Origin: Pseudomonas fragi
GTDB lineage: Bacteria; Pseudomonadota; Gammaproteobacteria; Pseudomonadales; Pseudomonadaceae
Assembly: GCF_900105835.1 (NCBI RefSeq)
Contig: NZ_LT629783.1
Coordinates: 2,108,001 to 2,172,000, forward strand
Direction: 5' to 3'
Length of the DNA stretch: 64,000 bases
A program made the translations under genes and the position numbers. Numbering within the stretch: the first letter of the stretch is position 1; each line of letters begins with the position of its first letter. The notes under the pieces were generated by a model. The model was not told where the DNA came from and made no database searches. It saw only the letters and a program-made list of their open reading frames with translations. Shown piece by piece: positions 41,637 through 53,448 of this stretch.

Positions 41637-42668
41637 TCAGCGCACTGGAGGTGCGTATTGAATGCCGCCGTTATTCCACAAAGCGTTCAGCCCGCGGTCG
41701 ATGGCCAGAGGAGTGCTTTTGCCGAGGTTTTTCTCAAAGACTTCGCCGTAGTTGCCCACCTGGCTGACGATCTGCACCACCCAGTCTTTTGGCAGTTTCA
41801 GGTCTTTGCCGTATTCGCCGTCAGCACCCAGCAAGCGGGCCACGTCCGGGTTTTTGGTCGACTTGGCTTCAGCCAGGACGTTTTTCGAAGTGATGCCGGC
41901 TTCTTCAGCATTGAGCATGGCGAACAGGGTCCACTTCACGATGCTGAACCAGTCTTCGTCGCCCTTGCGCACCACAGGGCCCAGGGGCTCCTTGGAAATG
42001 GTTTCAGGCAACACGACATAGTCGTTCGGGTTCGCCAGTTTGCTGCGCTGGGCGTAGAGCTGCGACTTGTCGGAGGTCAACACGTCGCAACGGCCGCTTT
42101 CCAGCGACTTGGCGCTTTCATCGGAGGTGTCGAAGGTGATCGGGGTGTACTTGAGGTTATTGGCGCGGAAGTAATCCGACACGTTCAACTCGGTAGTCGT
42201 ACCGGCCTGGATGCAGATGGTTGCACCGTCCAGTTCCTTGGCGCTTTTTACGCCCAGCTTGTTGTTGACCAGAAAGCCAACACCGTCGTAATAGGTGACA
42301 CCGGCAAACACCATGCCCATGCCCGCATCACGGGAACTGGTCCAGGTGGTGTTGCGCGACAGCACGTCCACTTCGCCCGATTGCAGCGCGGTGAAACGCT
42401 CCTTGGCGTTCAACTGGCTGAACTTGACCTTGGTGGCATCGCCAAATACGGCCGCGGCCACTGCACGGCACACATCGGCATCGATGCCCATGATCTTGCC
42501 GTCCTTGTCAGGTACCGAAAAACCCGGCAAGCCGTCGCTCACGCCACATTGCACAAAGCCTTTCTTTTTAACGCTGTCCAGGGTTGCGCCGGCGTGGGCA
42601 AAACCACTGGCACTGAGTAACACAATGGCTGCGGTGGCCAGGGCCAGGGTGGATTTCAACTGCTTCAT
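41637..42668 (-). CDS. aapJ: General amino acid ABC transporter substrate-binding protein AapJ
   Basis: The 343-residue protein has a signal peptide (about 1-26, cut after AHA) and a family 3 solute-binding domain (GVSDGLPGFSVPDKDGKIMG, then GIDADVCRAVAAAVFGD). It captures amino acids in the periplasm for AapQMP. The ATG at 42668 has a near-perfect GGAGGT four bases upstream, consistent with high expression. First gene of the operon. Confidence 0.95.
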   Translation of the reverse strand: MKQLKSTLALATAAIVLLSASGFAHAGATLDSVKKKGFVQCGVSDGLPGFSVPDKDGKIMGIDADVCRAVAAAVFGDATKVKFSQLNAKERFTALQSGEVDVLSRNTTWTSSRDAGMGMVFAGVTYYDGVGFLVNNKLGVKSAKELDGATICIQAGTTTELNVSDYFRANNLKYTPITFDTSDESAKSLESGRCDVLTSDKSQLYAQRSKLANPNDYVVLPETISKEPLGPVVRKGDEDWFSIVKWTLFAMLNAEEAGITSKNVLAEAKSTKNPDVARLLGADGEYGKDLKLPKDWVVQIVSQVGNYGEVFEKNLGKSTPLAIDRGLNALWNNGGIQYAPPVR

Positions 42669-43745
<1,077 letters not shown>

Positions 43746-43831
43746 AACCGTAACATCCTGTCGTTCACTACACGCCGAGCACGCGACTTGCATTACACTG
43801 CCCGGCGTACACTCCTTAACCAACTGATGAG

Positions 43832-45334
<1,503 letters not shown>

Positions 45335-45344
45335 TACGCAAATC

Positions 45345-45443
45345 TGTAGCCGCTGCCGAGGTACGAGGCTGCGATGGGCTGCGAAGCGGCCCCGCTTTTT
45401 GAAGGGCCTGCGGCCCTTATCGCAGCCTGCGGCAGCGGCTACA
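45345..45443. repeat. Palindrome of the second repeat family, 99 bp
   Basis: Ends TGTAGCCGCTGCCG and CGGCAGCGGCTACA are perfect inverted copies over 14 bp; inner segments GAGGCTGCGAT and the right half pair partly. It lies between convergent rhlB and moaE and may act as a terminator. Confidence 0.88.
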
Positions 45444-45451
45444 GCATTGCC

Positions 45452-45901
45452 CTACTTCCAGCGCTGCGCTGCCACTTCATCGCTCACCCGCCCCTCCACC
45501 CAGCGCGGGCCGTCAGCGGTCTGTTCTTTCTTCCAGAACGGCGCGCGGGTTTTCAGGTAGTCCATCACAAACGCACAGGCCTCGAACGCCGCCTGGCGAT
45601 GGGCACTGGCCACTCCCACAAACACGATCGGCTCACCCGGTTCCAGTGCACCCACACGGTGCAGCACTTCAAGCCCGAGCAATGGCCAACGCTGCCCCGC
45701 TTCGTCCACGATCTTGCCCAGGGCCTTTTCGGTCATGCCCGGATAATGCTCCAGAAACATCCCCGCCACGTCACGACCATCATTGAAATCGCGCACATAA
45801 CCGACAAAGCTCACCACCGCCCCCACGCCCAGATTCGCGGCGTGCAATGCGTTGACTTCAGCGCCTGGGTCAAAGGCCGCCGTTTGCACCCGAATGGCCA
45901 T
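45452..45901 (-). CDS. moaE: Molybdopterin synthase catalytic subunit MoaE
   Basis: MoaE with MoaD inserts sulfur into cyclic pyranopterin monophosphate to make molybdopterin. The 149-residue product has FVGYVRDFNDGRDV, MFLEHYPGMTEKAL, the histidine in HRVGALEPGE and the catalytic lysine region YLKTRAPFWKKE. The start is the ATG at 45901 (MAIRVQTAAFDPG), two bases after the moaD stop. Confidence 0.96.
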   Translation of the reverse strand: MAIRVQTAAFDPGAEVNALHAANLGVGAVVSFVGYVRDFNDGRDVAGMFLEHYPGMTEKALGKIVDEAGQRWPLLGLEVLHRVGALEPGEPIVFVGVASAHRQAAFEACAFVMDYLKTRAPFWKKEQTADGPRWVEGRVSDEVAAQRWK

Positions 45902-45903
45902 GA

Positions 45904-46149
45904 TCAGCCTCCGGTCACGGGCGGGAAAAACGCGACTTCGTCGCCGTCTGCCAACGCTTCGTCGAGCTTGCACAGCTCTTCATTGCGCGCACACATCAGG
46001 TTGGGCTCGGCCAGCACCTGCCAGGCACCACCGCGTTGCGCCAGGTACGCGCGCAACTGCTCAATGGAGGCAAACTCGCCCTCCACCGCTTCGCCATCCA
46101 GCCCCAGGGCCTCGCGATAGCGGGCAAAGAACATCACGTTGAGCTTCAT
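45904..46149 (-). CDS. moaD: Molybdopterin synthase sulfur-carrier subunit MoaD
   Basis: The 81-residue ubiquitin-fold protein ends in FFPPVTGG, the Gly-Gly tail that is adenylated and thiocarboxylated. It begins [16 protein letters not shown]. Its ATG overlaps the moaC stop by four bases, so moaC, moaD and moaE form a coupled operon. Confidence 0.95.
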   Translation of the reverse strand: MKLNVMFFARYREALGLDGEAVEGEFASIEQLRAYLAQRGGAWQVLAEPNLMCARNEELCKLDEALADGDEVAFFPPVTGG

Positions 46150-46619
46150 GCCGGATCCGCCTGAAAGTGCCCACTCTTGCCACCGAGTTTTTCCAGCACG
46201 CGCACGCTGTCGATGGTCATGCCGCGGTCAACCGCCTTGCACATGTCATAAATCGTCAGGGCCGCCACGCTGGCGGCAGTCAGGGCTTCCATCTCGACGC
46301 CGGTCTGCCCGGACAATTTGCAGCGCGCCACGATCAGCACGGCATCGTTGCCCTGGGCGGCGAGTTCAACCTTGACGCTGGTGAGCATCAACGGATGACA
46401 CAGCGGGATCAGGTCCGAGGTTTTTTTCGCCGCCTGGATCCCGGCGATCCGCGCCACGGCGAACACATCGCCCTTGGGATGGCCACCACTGATGATCATG
46501 TCGAGGGTTTCTGGGCGCATGCGCACCACAGCTTGTGCCACAGCTTCACGGGAGGTCACCGCTTTGTCGGTGACATCGACCATATTGGCGCGGCCTTGGG
46601 AATCTAAGTGTGTCAGCAC
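46146..46619 (-). CDS. moaC: Cyclic pyranopterin monophosphate synthase MoaC
   Basis: MoaC converts the 3',8-cyclo-GTP made by MoaA to cyclic pyranopterin monophosphate. The 157-residue length is normal. Motifs include [29 protein letters not shown] and [20 protein letters not shown] followed by KAVDRGM. The start is a GTG at 46619 ([18 protein letters not shown]). moaA is not adjacent, as in other pseudomonads. Confidence 0.96.
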   Translation of the reverse strand: MLTHLDSQGRANMVDVTDKAVTSREAVAQAVVRMRPETLDMIISGGHPKGDVFAVARIAGIQAAKKTSDLIPLCHPLMLTSVKVELAAQGNDAVLIVARCKLSGQTGVEMEALTAASVAALTIYDMCKAVDRGMTIDSVRVLEKLGGKSGHFQADPA

Positions 46620-46765
46620 AGGAAGGTACTCCAGACAGGAGCACCGATTGTAAACCCGAGGCTCGGCACAAGGCCATCGACCCCGCGAATACCGGGCATC
46701 AGGATATGGAATTGGCCGCCTGCAGGCTATCGCCGTACAAAGGTCGAAACTCTGGAGACGTGCTT

Positions 46766-47212
46766 ATGCCATTTTTTATTGCCATTGCCCTCAGCCTGCT
46801 GGCGGGCGCCGCAGTGCCCCTGCAGGCGGGCAGCAATGCCCGCCTCGGTGTCGTGCTGGGCCACCCCTTTTGGGCCACCGTGGTCTCACTGCTGATCAGC
46901 AGCCTGGCAATTGCGCTGGTGATGCTGATCGTCAAAGTGCCCCGCCCCAACCTTGCGGCCCTGCTCAGCGGTCCCTGGTGGATCTGGCTCGGTGGGCTGG
47001 CCGGGGTGTTTTACATCACGGTGGCGCTGATCAGCGTGCCACGCCTGGGCGCGCTGAATTTCATCATGGCGGTGGTGGTGGGCCAGTTGGTTATCTCGAT
47101 GCTGATCGACTACTTCGGCTTGCTGGGCTTACCAAAAAACACGCCCAGCCTGCAAAAACTGCTGGGGGTCAGCGTGGTGCTGGCGGGTTTTGTGATTGCC
47201 TCACGGGGCTAA
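46766..47212 (+). CDS. DUF606/YdcZ-type DMT family membrane protein
   Basis: The 148-residue protein has about five membrane helices and begins MPFFIAIALSLLAGAAVPLQAG. YdcZ/DUF606 proteins are half-size relatives of the drug/metabolite transporters and probably act as dimers; substrate unknown. The ATG at 46766 has GGAG 9 bases upstream; the frame runs upstream to 46610 without coding character. Its last 12 bases overlap the end of the convergent LysR gene. Confidence 0.85.
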   Translation: MPFFIAIALSLLAGAAVPLQAGSNARLGVVLGHPFWATVVSLLISSLAIALVMLIVKVPRPNLAALLSGPWWIWLGGLAGVFYITVALISVPRLGALNFIMAVVVGQLVISMLIDYFGLLGLPKNTPSLQKLLGVSVVLAGFVIASRG

Positions 47213-48112
47213 TGGCGCACTCACCTGGCGCACCCGATCACGCAGCCAGCGATGGGCCGGGTCTTCGTTGAACCGCGGATGCCAGACCTGCACATAGTTG
47301 AACGGCGCCACGCTCATGGGTGGCGCCAGCGCGATCAGCGAATCACCGAATGACAGGTTGTCCAGGGTACGGGTAGCCACGGTGAGGATCAGGTCAGTAC
47401 CGGCAATCATCCCCGGAGCCGTGCCCCAGTGCGGGACATTGACCGCAACCCGGCGCTGCAACCCTTGAGCGCGCAACACGTTGTCCACTTCGCCCTGGGT
47501 GTTGCCATCCGTCGACACCAGCAGGTGCGGACGGGCCAGGTAGCTGTCCAGGTCAAGCACGCCATTGTCCGGCAGCGAATGACGATTGAGCAGGCAGGTG
47601 AAGGTTTCTTCAAACAGCACATCGCTGCAGATATCCGCAGGCAGCGTGGGGAATACGCCCACGGCCAGATCGATCTTGCCCTGCTCGACCTGCTCCAGCA
47701 TGCCCAAACGGCTGTCCTGGGTGACGACCAGCGAGGTGTCCGGGGCCAGTTTGCGCAGTTGCACCAACAATTTTGGCAACACAATGGCCGCGCCGTAATC
47801 GGACATGGCCAGGCGAAAGGTGCGCTGTGAGTTTGCCGGCACAAAGTCGATGGACTGGCCGAACAGCGTTTCGACCTGCCCCAGAATGGATTTGAGTGGT
47901 GCCTGGAGATTTTGCGCCAGGGCGCTTAGCACCACCTCGTTGCCGTGGCGAATCAGCAACGGATCGTCCAGCAGCAACCTGAGCTTGTTCAGTGAGTGGC
48001 TGATGGCCGGCTGGCTCAAGTGCAAGCGGACACCGGTGCGGGTTACGTGTTTTTCCGTGAGCAGCGCATCGAGCACCACCAGCAGATTCAAATCGATATT
48101 ACGCAGTAACAC
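47201..48112 (-). CDS. LysR-family transcriptional regulator
   Basis: The 303-residue protein has an N-terminal winged HTH (RNIDLNLLVVLDALLTEKHV then LHLSQPAISHSLNKLRLLLD) of the NahR/NodD-like branch and a substrate-binding domain. No divergent target is apparent, since the upstream neighbour is a REP doublet and then phoH on the same strand. It overlaps the DUF606 transporter gene tail to tail by 12 bp. Target and inducer unknown. Confidence 0.9.
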   Translation of the reverse strand: MLLRNIDLNLLVVLDALLTEKHVTRTGVRLHLSQPAISHSLNKLRLLLDDPLLIRHGNEVVLSALAQNLQAPLKSILGQVETLFGQSIDFVPANSQRTFRLAMSDYGAAIVLPKLLVQLRKLAPDTSLVVTQDSRLGMLEQVEQGKIDLAVGVFPTLPADICSDVLFEETFTCLLNRHSLPDNGVLDLDSYLARPHLLVSTDGNTQGEVDNVLRAQGLQRRVAVNVPHWGTAPGMIAGTDLILTVATRTLDNLSFGDSLIALAPPMSVAPFNYVQVWHPRFNEDPAHRWLRDRVRQVSAPLAP

Positions 48113-48198
48113 CTGACGCTCCTGTCTTGACCCACTCCAGGGCAGCGCTGCATTGCCCGGCGCGCCACCGCCGACAGCTTACCTGAAGCCAAAACAGC

Positions 48199-48285
48199 CG
48201 TGGGAGCGGGCTTGCTCGCGATGAAGCCGACGCGGTATCCCGAAGACACCGCGCCACGCTCATCGCGAGCAAGCCCGCTCCCACA
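48199..48285. repeat. REP doublet (REPIN), 87 bp
   Basis: Inverted pair CGTGGGAGCGGGCTTGCTCG and GAGCAAGCCCGCTCCCACA, between phoH and the LysR gene, both on the minus strand. Confidence 0.93.
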
Positions 48286-48294
48286 GTCAATGGG

Positions 48295-49689
48295 TTACAA
48301 ATGCGATTCGGCGTATTCGGCCAGAATCGAGCGAGGCACCCCTTGCAGCGCGATATGCACGCCGTTGGGGAAGTCTTTGAAACGCTCCGTCAGGTAGGTC
48401 AACCCCGAGCTGGTGGCTGACAGGTAAGGGGTATCGATCTGTGCCAGGTTGCCCAGGCACACCACTTTGGAACCTGCACCGGCACGGGTGATGATGGTTT
48501 TCATCTGGTGCGGTGTGAGGTTTTGACACTCGTCAATCAGGATCAGGCTCTGCTGGAAGCTGCGACCGCGGATGTAGTTCAGGGATTTGAACTGCAACGG
48601 CACCTTGCTCAGGATGTAGTCGACGCTGCCGTGGGTGTTTTCGTCATCCATATGCAGGGCTTCAAGGTTATCGGTGATGGCCCCCAGCCAAGGCTCCATT
48701 TTCTCGGCTTCGGTGCCCGGCAAAAAGCCGATTTCCTGGTCCAGCCCCTGCACGCTGCGGGTACAGATAATCCGCCGGTAGCGCTTGCTGACCATGGTTT
48801 GTTCGATTGCCGCCGCCAGCGCCAGAATGGTTTTACCCGAACCCGCCGCACCCGACAGGTTGACCAGGTGAATGTCCGGGTCGAGCAAGGCAAACAGCGC
48901 CAGGCCCTGGTAAATATCCCGGGGCTTGAGCCCCCAGGCTTCCTGGTGCAGGAGCGGTTCCTGGTGCATGTCGAGGATCAGCAACTGGTCCTTGCGCACC
49001 TCCTTGATCCAGCCGACAAAGCCCTGCTCATCAATGATGAATTCATTGATATGCACCGCCGGCAGGTTTTCGTTCATTTGCACCTGGTGCCAGGTACGCC
49101 CGTGCCCCTGGCGGGTCTCGACCTTGTTGACACGATCCCAGAACGAACCGGTCATGGTGTGATAGCCACGCGACAGCATCGACACGTCATCTACCAGCTG
49201 GTCGGTGCTGTAGTCCTCGGACTCGATCCCGCAGGCCCGGGCCTTGAGGCGCATGTTGATGTCTTTGGTCACCAGCACCACGCGCAACTTCGGCTCACGC
49301 GCGTGCAAGTCAATCAACTGGTTGATGATGATATTGTCGTTGAGGTTTTCGGGCAGCAGCGCGTTGGGTTCGCGACGCTTGCTCATCATGATCGACAGGT
49401 AGCCCTTGGGCGCGCCTTTGCCACGCTGGATCGGCACACCCTTTTCGACGTCATCGGGGGTGGCAACCCCCAGCAACTGGTCAATCAGGCGAATGGCCTG
49501 GCGGCACTCGGCTGCCACCAGCAGTTTGCCGGTTTTGAGCTTGTCGAGCTCTTCGAGCACCGTCATGGGGATCGCGACGTGGTGTTCCTCGAAGTTAAGC
49601 ATTGCGTTTGGATCGTGAATCAGAACATTGGTATCGAGTACATAAAGGATTGGCTGGTTGGAAGAAGGAGTGCGTCCGTGATCATCCAT
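48295..49689 (-). CDS. PhoH family protein with N-terminal PIN domain
   Basis: The 464-residue protein (YlaK/PhoH2 type) has a PIN-like domain over about 1-150 (LYVLDTNVLIHDPNAMLNFE) and a PhoH ATPase with Walker A SGAAGSGKTILALA. PhoH2 proteins of other bacteria are ATP-dependent RNA helicases and RNases. Start is the ATG at 49689 (MDDHGRTPSSNQPIL). About 260 bp separate it from the deacetylase gene upstream on the same strand. Confidence 0.93.
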   Translation of the reverse strand: MDDHGRTPSSNQPILYVLDTNVLIHDPNAMLNFEEHHVAIPMTVLEELDKLKTGKLLVAAECRQAIRLIDQLLGVATPDDVEKGVPIQRGKGAPKGYLSIMMSKRREPNALLPENLNDNIIINQLIDLHAREPKLRVVLVTKDINMRLKARACGIESEDYSTDQLVDDVSMLSRGYHTMTGSFWDRVNKVETRQGHGRTWHQVQMNENLPAVHINEFIIDEQGFVGWIKEVRKDQLLILDMHQEPLLHQEAWGLKPRDIYQGLALFALLDPDIHLVNLSGAAGSGKTILALAAAIEQTMVSKRYRRIICTRSVQGLDQEIGFLPGTEAEKMEPWLGAITDNLEALHMDDENTHGSVDYILSKVPLQFKSLNYIRGRSFQQSLILIDECQNLTPHQMKTIITRAGAGSKVVCLGNLAQIDTPYLSATSSGLTYLTERFKDFPNGVHIALQGVPRSILAEYAESHL

Positions 49690-49949
49690 ACTCGGTCACC
49701 TTTGTGGGAGCCATTCGACGCAATACCGCAACAGTGCTGCGCCTCGAAGTGACTGCCGTATGCCCTGCCCGATGGGGTCCTGGAAGACGCCACCTGTGTC
49801 GCAGGTTTCGGCCGTCTGTCTTCGTAATACTCCTAAACGTGTGACAAAAAAAAGCTTTTTTGGCGTTTGGCGACTTTATTTTTTTGAGTGACGAATAGCC
49901 TTGGCGGATGACCAAAGCACAGCTAGAGTCAGGTATTAACCCCATGTTT

Positions 49950-51068
49950 CTACAGAACTTCGCAGTCTTCCCAACCCAGGCCACTTTGCGCCGTCGCCTT
50001 GAGCAACCAGGGCAATGCGCCGCGCACCTTGTCCTGGGTATCATGAAACTTGATCACCCCGTGGCGCCACAACAGCATCAGGGTCAGCACCCGCTGGGCT
50101 GACTGTTCGGCACTCAGGTTGGCCGCCATGTCCTGGGCATCGATATCCCACAGCGACACCTGCATGCCCTGGCCCTGGAAAAAAACGCCGCTATCTGCCC
50201 GACGTTGCCCATAGGGCGGGCGGAACTGGGCCAGGTAGTTGTGCGGCAAAACCTGTTTGACCAAGGCCACGCTGCGCAGGATCGAGTCCTGCCAGGCTTG
50301 CCAGTGGCTGTGGGAGCGATATTCCCAGCCCTGCACGCCCACGCACTGGCCCTTGTACAGCGCTTGCAGCGCCCGCTCGCCGCCCTTGTCCAGACGCACC
50401 TGCACACTGTTGCCCAGCACAAAGAACTGGCCGCTGATGGACTGTTTGCGCAAATAGTCGGTCAGCCAGTCGGTGGTGCCCGGCACCTGGCTGGGGCCGC
50501 TGTCGAAGGTCAACAGAAACAGCCGGTCATGCATGCCCTCGCCGTTACGCTCCTGCTCGCCGAACACCTCGATTTCGCTGCTGATTTGCGGGAACAGTGC
50601 GGCCTTGCGCAGCTGCTCATCCAGATAGCGCTGATGAAATTCACCGCTGGGTTGGGCCCAGGCGACATAAAACGAATCGTCGGCGATGGCGAACTTGCCC
50701 GCCTGTTCACGCAGACTGTCCATGCTGTCGACGTAATAGCAAAACGAAGCGTCCTGGTCGCAGCTCTGCTGGGCAACGTTGTAGTTGCTCAACAGCTGCT
50801 GCCACATCCGCTTGCGCACGGTATCGATGGCATCCGGATTGATGGTCTTCAGGCCCAGGCGCTGCTTGAGTGCGCTTTCATCCAGTACTTCGCTGGCCAG
50901 CAAGGCATGGGCAAAGGCCAGGATTTCGGCGCGTGAGGCCACATCGAACAGGGCCGGGCTGGTGAGTTGCTCGGGCCAGGTGCCGCGATCCAGCGTCGCC
51001 GCTTCATTGGGCGCCGCAGTTGCCCCCAGGCACATCAGCCAGGCCGAAAAAAAAACAGCAATGCGCAC
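49950..51068 (-). CDS. Polysaccharide deacetylase-like (NodB domain) secreted protein with altered metal site
   Basis: The 372-residue protein has a signal peptide (about 1-19, cut near ATA-A), a long N-terminal region without a recognised domain, and a NodB domain from about 183. Motif 1 is TFDSGP (187-192) where the family has TFDDGP, so the usual metal-binding Asp is Ser190. Motif 2 reads GWEYRSH (247-253), aligned to GNHTxSH, so the first His may be Glu249. Motif 3 RPPYG (283-287) is intact. Catalysis is therefore uncertain. Start ATG 51068. Confidence 0.85.
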   Translation of the reverse strand: MRIAVFFSAWLMCLGATAAPNEAATLDRGTWPEQLTSPALFDVASRAEILAFAHALLASEVLDESALKQRLGLKTINPDAIDTVRKRMWQQLLSNYNVAQQSCDQDASFCYYVDSMDSLREQAGKFAIADDSFYVAWAQPSGEFHQRYLDEQLRKAALFPQISSEIEVFGEQERNGEGMHDRLFLLTFDSGPSQVPGTTDWLTDYLRKQSISGQFFVLGNSVQVRLDKGGERALQALYKGQCVGVQGWEYRSHSHWQAWQDSILRSVALVKQVLPHNYLAQFRPPYGQRRADSGVFFQGQGMQVSLWDIDAQDMAANLSAEQSAQRVLTLMLLWRHGVIKFHDTQDKVRGALPWLLKATAQSGLGWEDCEVL

Positions 51069-51205
51069 AGATTCATCTCCCTGTGAAAACTGGCTGCACT
51101 ATAACCCCGCTCCCACACGTCGTGGTGCGCGCATCTATTGGCGTCATAGGTGGAGTCAAACCGCCCAACCCCCTAGAATCCCCCGACGCTAAAAGGAGAC
51201 GACCC

Positions 51206-51985
51206 ATGCTGATGGTGATTTCACCCGCCAAAACCCTCGATTACGAAACGCCGCCGGCCACTGCGCGTTTCACCCAGCCGCAGTACCTGGACCATTCCCA
51301 GGAACTGATCGAGCAATTGCGCGAACTGAGCCCGCAACAGATTGGCGAGCTGATGCATTTGTCCGACAAGCTGTCGGGCCTTAACGCAGCGCGTTTCGGC
51401 AGCTGGACGCCCGCGTTCACCCCTGAAAATGCCAAGCAGGCACTGCTGGCCTTCAAGGGCGATGTGTACACCGGTCTCAACGCCGTGGACTTCAACGAAG
51501 CGGATTTCGACTACGCGCAAAACCATCTGCGCATGCTTTCGGGCCTGTACGGTCTGCTGCGCCCGCTGGACCTGATGATGCCCTATCGCCTGGAGATGGG
51601 CACCAAGCTGGCCAATGCCCGGGGCAAGGACCTGTATGCGTTCTGGGGCACGCAAATCAGTGAATGGCTCAATCAGGCGCTGGCCGAGCAAGGCGATGAC
51701 GTCTTGCTCAACCTGGCGTCCAACGAATACTTCAGCGCAGTAAAAAAATCGGCCCTGAACGCGCGCATCATCAATACCGAATTCAAGGACCTGAAAAACG
51801 GCCAGCACAAGATCATCAGCTTCTATGCGAAAAAAGCCCGGGGCATGATGAGCCGGTTTGTGATCAAGGAGCGCATCAACAACCCCGAACACCTCAAGCA
51901 GTTTGATGCCCAGGGTTATCGCTTCAGCGCCGAACAGTCGAAGCCGGATTTGCTGGTGTTTTTGCGCGACCATGCCCCGCAGTGA
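51206..51985 (+). CDS. yaaA: Peroxide stress protein YaaA
   Basis: YaaA (DUF328) lowers free iron and protects DNA during hydrogen peroxide stress in E. coli, where OxyR controls it. The 259-residue product begins [17 protein letters not shown] and has [20 protein letters not shown] plus [19 protein letters not shown] lies 8 bases before the ATG at 51206; an ATG at 51020 lies within the promoter region. I saw no clear OxyR site. Confidence 0.94.
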   Translation: MLMVISPAKTLDYETPPATARFTQPQYLDHSQELIEQLRELSPQQIGELMHLSDKLSGLNAARFGSWTPAFTPENAKQALLAFKGDVYTGLNAVDFNEADFDYAQNHLRMLSGLYGLLRPLDLMMPYRLEMGTKLANARGKDLYAFWGTQISEWLNQALAEQGDDVLLNLASNEYFSAVKKSALNARIINTEFKDLKNGQHKIISFYAKKARGMMSRFVIKERINNPEHLKQFDAQGYRFSAEQSKPDLLVFLRDHAPQ

Positions 51986-52042
51986 CAGCGCTGCATGCCT
52001 CATGCTGGTAAGTTATAGGTATTCCCTGCCAGAGGCGCGGCC

Positions 52043-52507
52043 ATGTTCATCGGCGTATTACTGATCATCACCTGGCTTGTCCTGTTGCTGCGCTACCCGG
52101 CCAAGGCCTTGCCGGTTTCGCTGGCCGCCGTGCTGGGGCTGGCAATCGTGGCAGCGTCAGTGGCGTGGCTGGACAGTCGAGAAGCGGCGCAGCTGGCACG
52201 CTTGGAGCTGCGCATCGTCTATGACCCCGCGCAGTGCCCGGCAGACCGCCCGCTGCAACTGACCCTGCAAAACCACAATGACGTACCTCTGCTCGAGCTT
52301 GGCTGGCGCGTCGCCGCCTATGCACCGGGCGACACCGTCAACCTGGCCGACAACCTCTATACCGCCCCGCGCTACCGCGGCCCCGGCGAACTGCAAGCCG
52401 GGGCCAGCTGGCAGGACTGCCTGCCAATGCCGCCGCTGCGCGCCGGTTATCGCCCGCAAACCCTCGAGTTTCGCGCCGAACGCCTGCAAGGCAGTTTTTC
52501 CAATTAA
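52043..52507 (+). CDS. Conserved membrane-anchored protein of unknown function
   Basis: The 154-residue product has two N-terminal membrane segments (about 3-18 and 23-42) and a soluble C-terminal part with two cysteines (QCPADR and WQDCLPMP). Similar proteins occur next to the SDR gene in other pseudomonads and are often labelled multidrug transporters without evidence. I do not recognise a functional domain. The stop is 11 bp before the SDR gene. Confidence 0.75.
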   Translation: MFIGVLLIITWLVLLLRYPAKALPVSLAAVLGLAIVAASVAWLDSREAAQLARLELRIVYDPAQCPADRPLQLTLQNHNDVPLLELGWRVAAYAPGDTVNLADNLYTAPRYRGPGELQAGASWQDCLPMPPLRAGYRPQTLEFRAERLQGSFSN

Positions 52508-52517
52508 GGATGTTCCC

Positions 52518-53339
52518 ATGCGTGTTTTGATCACCGGTTGTTCCAGCGGTATTGGCCGCGCTCTGGCCGATGCCTTCAAGGCGGTCGGGCATGACGTGTG
52601 GGCCTGCGCCCGCAAACCTGAGGATGTGGCGCGATTGGCGACGGCAGGGTTCAACGCCGTACTGCTGGACGTGAACGACCCGCAGGCATTGACGCATCTG
52701 GCCGGGCAACTGGAGCACGCAGGCGACGGGCTGGACGTGCTGATCAATAACGCCGGCTACGGCGCGATGGGGCCGTTGCTCGATGGCGGCGTCGAAGGTA
52801 TTCAACAGCAGTTTGAAACCAATGTATTTTCCATCGTCGGCGTTACCCGCGCGCTGTTCCCGGCGCTGCGCCGCAACCAGGGGCTGGTGGTCAATATCGG
52901 CAGTGTTTCCGGCGTGCTGGTCACCCCGTTTGCCGGTGCCTACTGTGCCTCCAAAGCTGCAGTACATGCCTTGAGCGATGCCCTGCGCATGGAGCTGACG
53001 CCTTTTGCCATTGGCGTGCTGGAGGTGCAGCCAGGCGCCATAGATACCAGCTTCGCGAAAAATGCCAGCGCCCAGGCCGAGCAACTGATCGACGAGGGCT
53101 CTGCATGGTGGCCCATGCGCGACGGTATTCGCGCCAGGGCCAGGGCCTCGCAGGACAACCCCACATCAGCAACTGCCTTTGCAGATGCGGTGCTCAAGGC
53201 CGTGGTCAAACCCAAACCACCGAGGCTGCTGCGCTACGGCAATGGCAGCCGCGCCCTGCCGCTGCTGGCTGCGCTGGTGCCCGGCGCACTGCTGGAAAAA
53301 ATCCTGATGAAACGGTTTGGCCTCAATACCCGAATCTGA
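52518..53339 (+). CDS. Short-chain dehydrogenase/reductase
   Basis: The 273-residue classical SDR has the cofactor motif TGCSSGIG (7-14), NNAGYG and the catalytic YCASK with an upstream Ser. It begins MRVLITGCSSGIGRALADAF. Arg residues after the second strand suggest NADPH. Substrate unknown. AAGGA precedes the ATG at 52518. A REP doublet follows. Confidence 0.9.
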   Translation: MRVLITGCSSGIGRALADAFKAVGHDVWACARKPEDVARLATAGFNAVLLDVNDPQALTHLAGQLEHAGDGLDVLINNAGYGAMGPLLDGGVEGIQQQFETNVFSIVGVTRALFPALRRNQGLVVNIGSVSGVLVTPFAGAYCASKAAVHALSDALRMELTPFAIGVLEVQPGAIDTSFAKNASAQAEQLIDEGSAWWPMRDGIRARARASQDNPTSATAFADAVLKAVVKPKPPRLLRYGNGSRALPLLAALVPGALLEKILMKRFGLNTRI

Positions 53340-53353
53340 GGCCTCCAATCACC

Positions 53354-53440
53354 TGTGGGAGCGGGCTTGCTCGCGATACCGGCGGCGCGGTGTTCCAGTT
53401 AAACCGCGTCGATGCCATCGCGAGCAAGCCCGCTCCCACA
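53354..53440. repeat. REP doublet (REPIN), 87 bp
   Basis: Inverted pair TGTGGGAGCGGGCTTGCTCG and GAGCAAGCCCGCTCCCACA between the convergent SDR and LysR genes. Confidence 0.93.
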
Positions 53441-53448
53441 AGGTCTGC

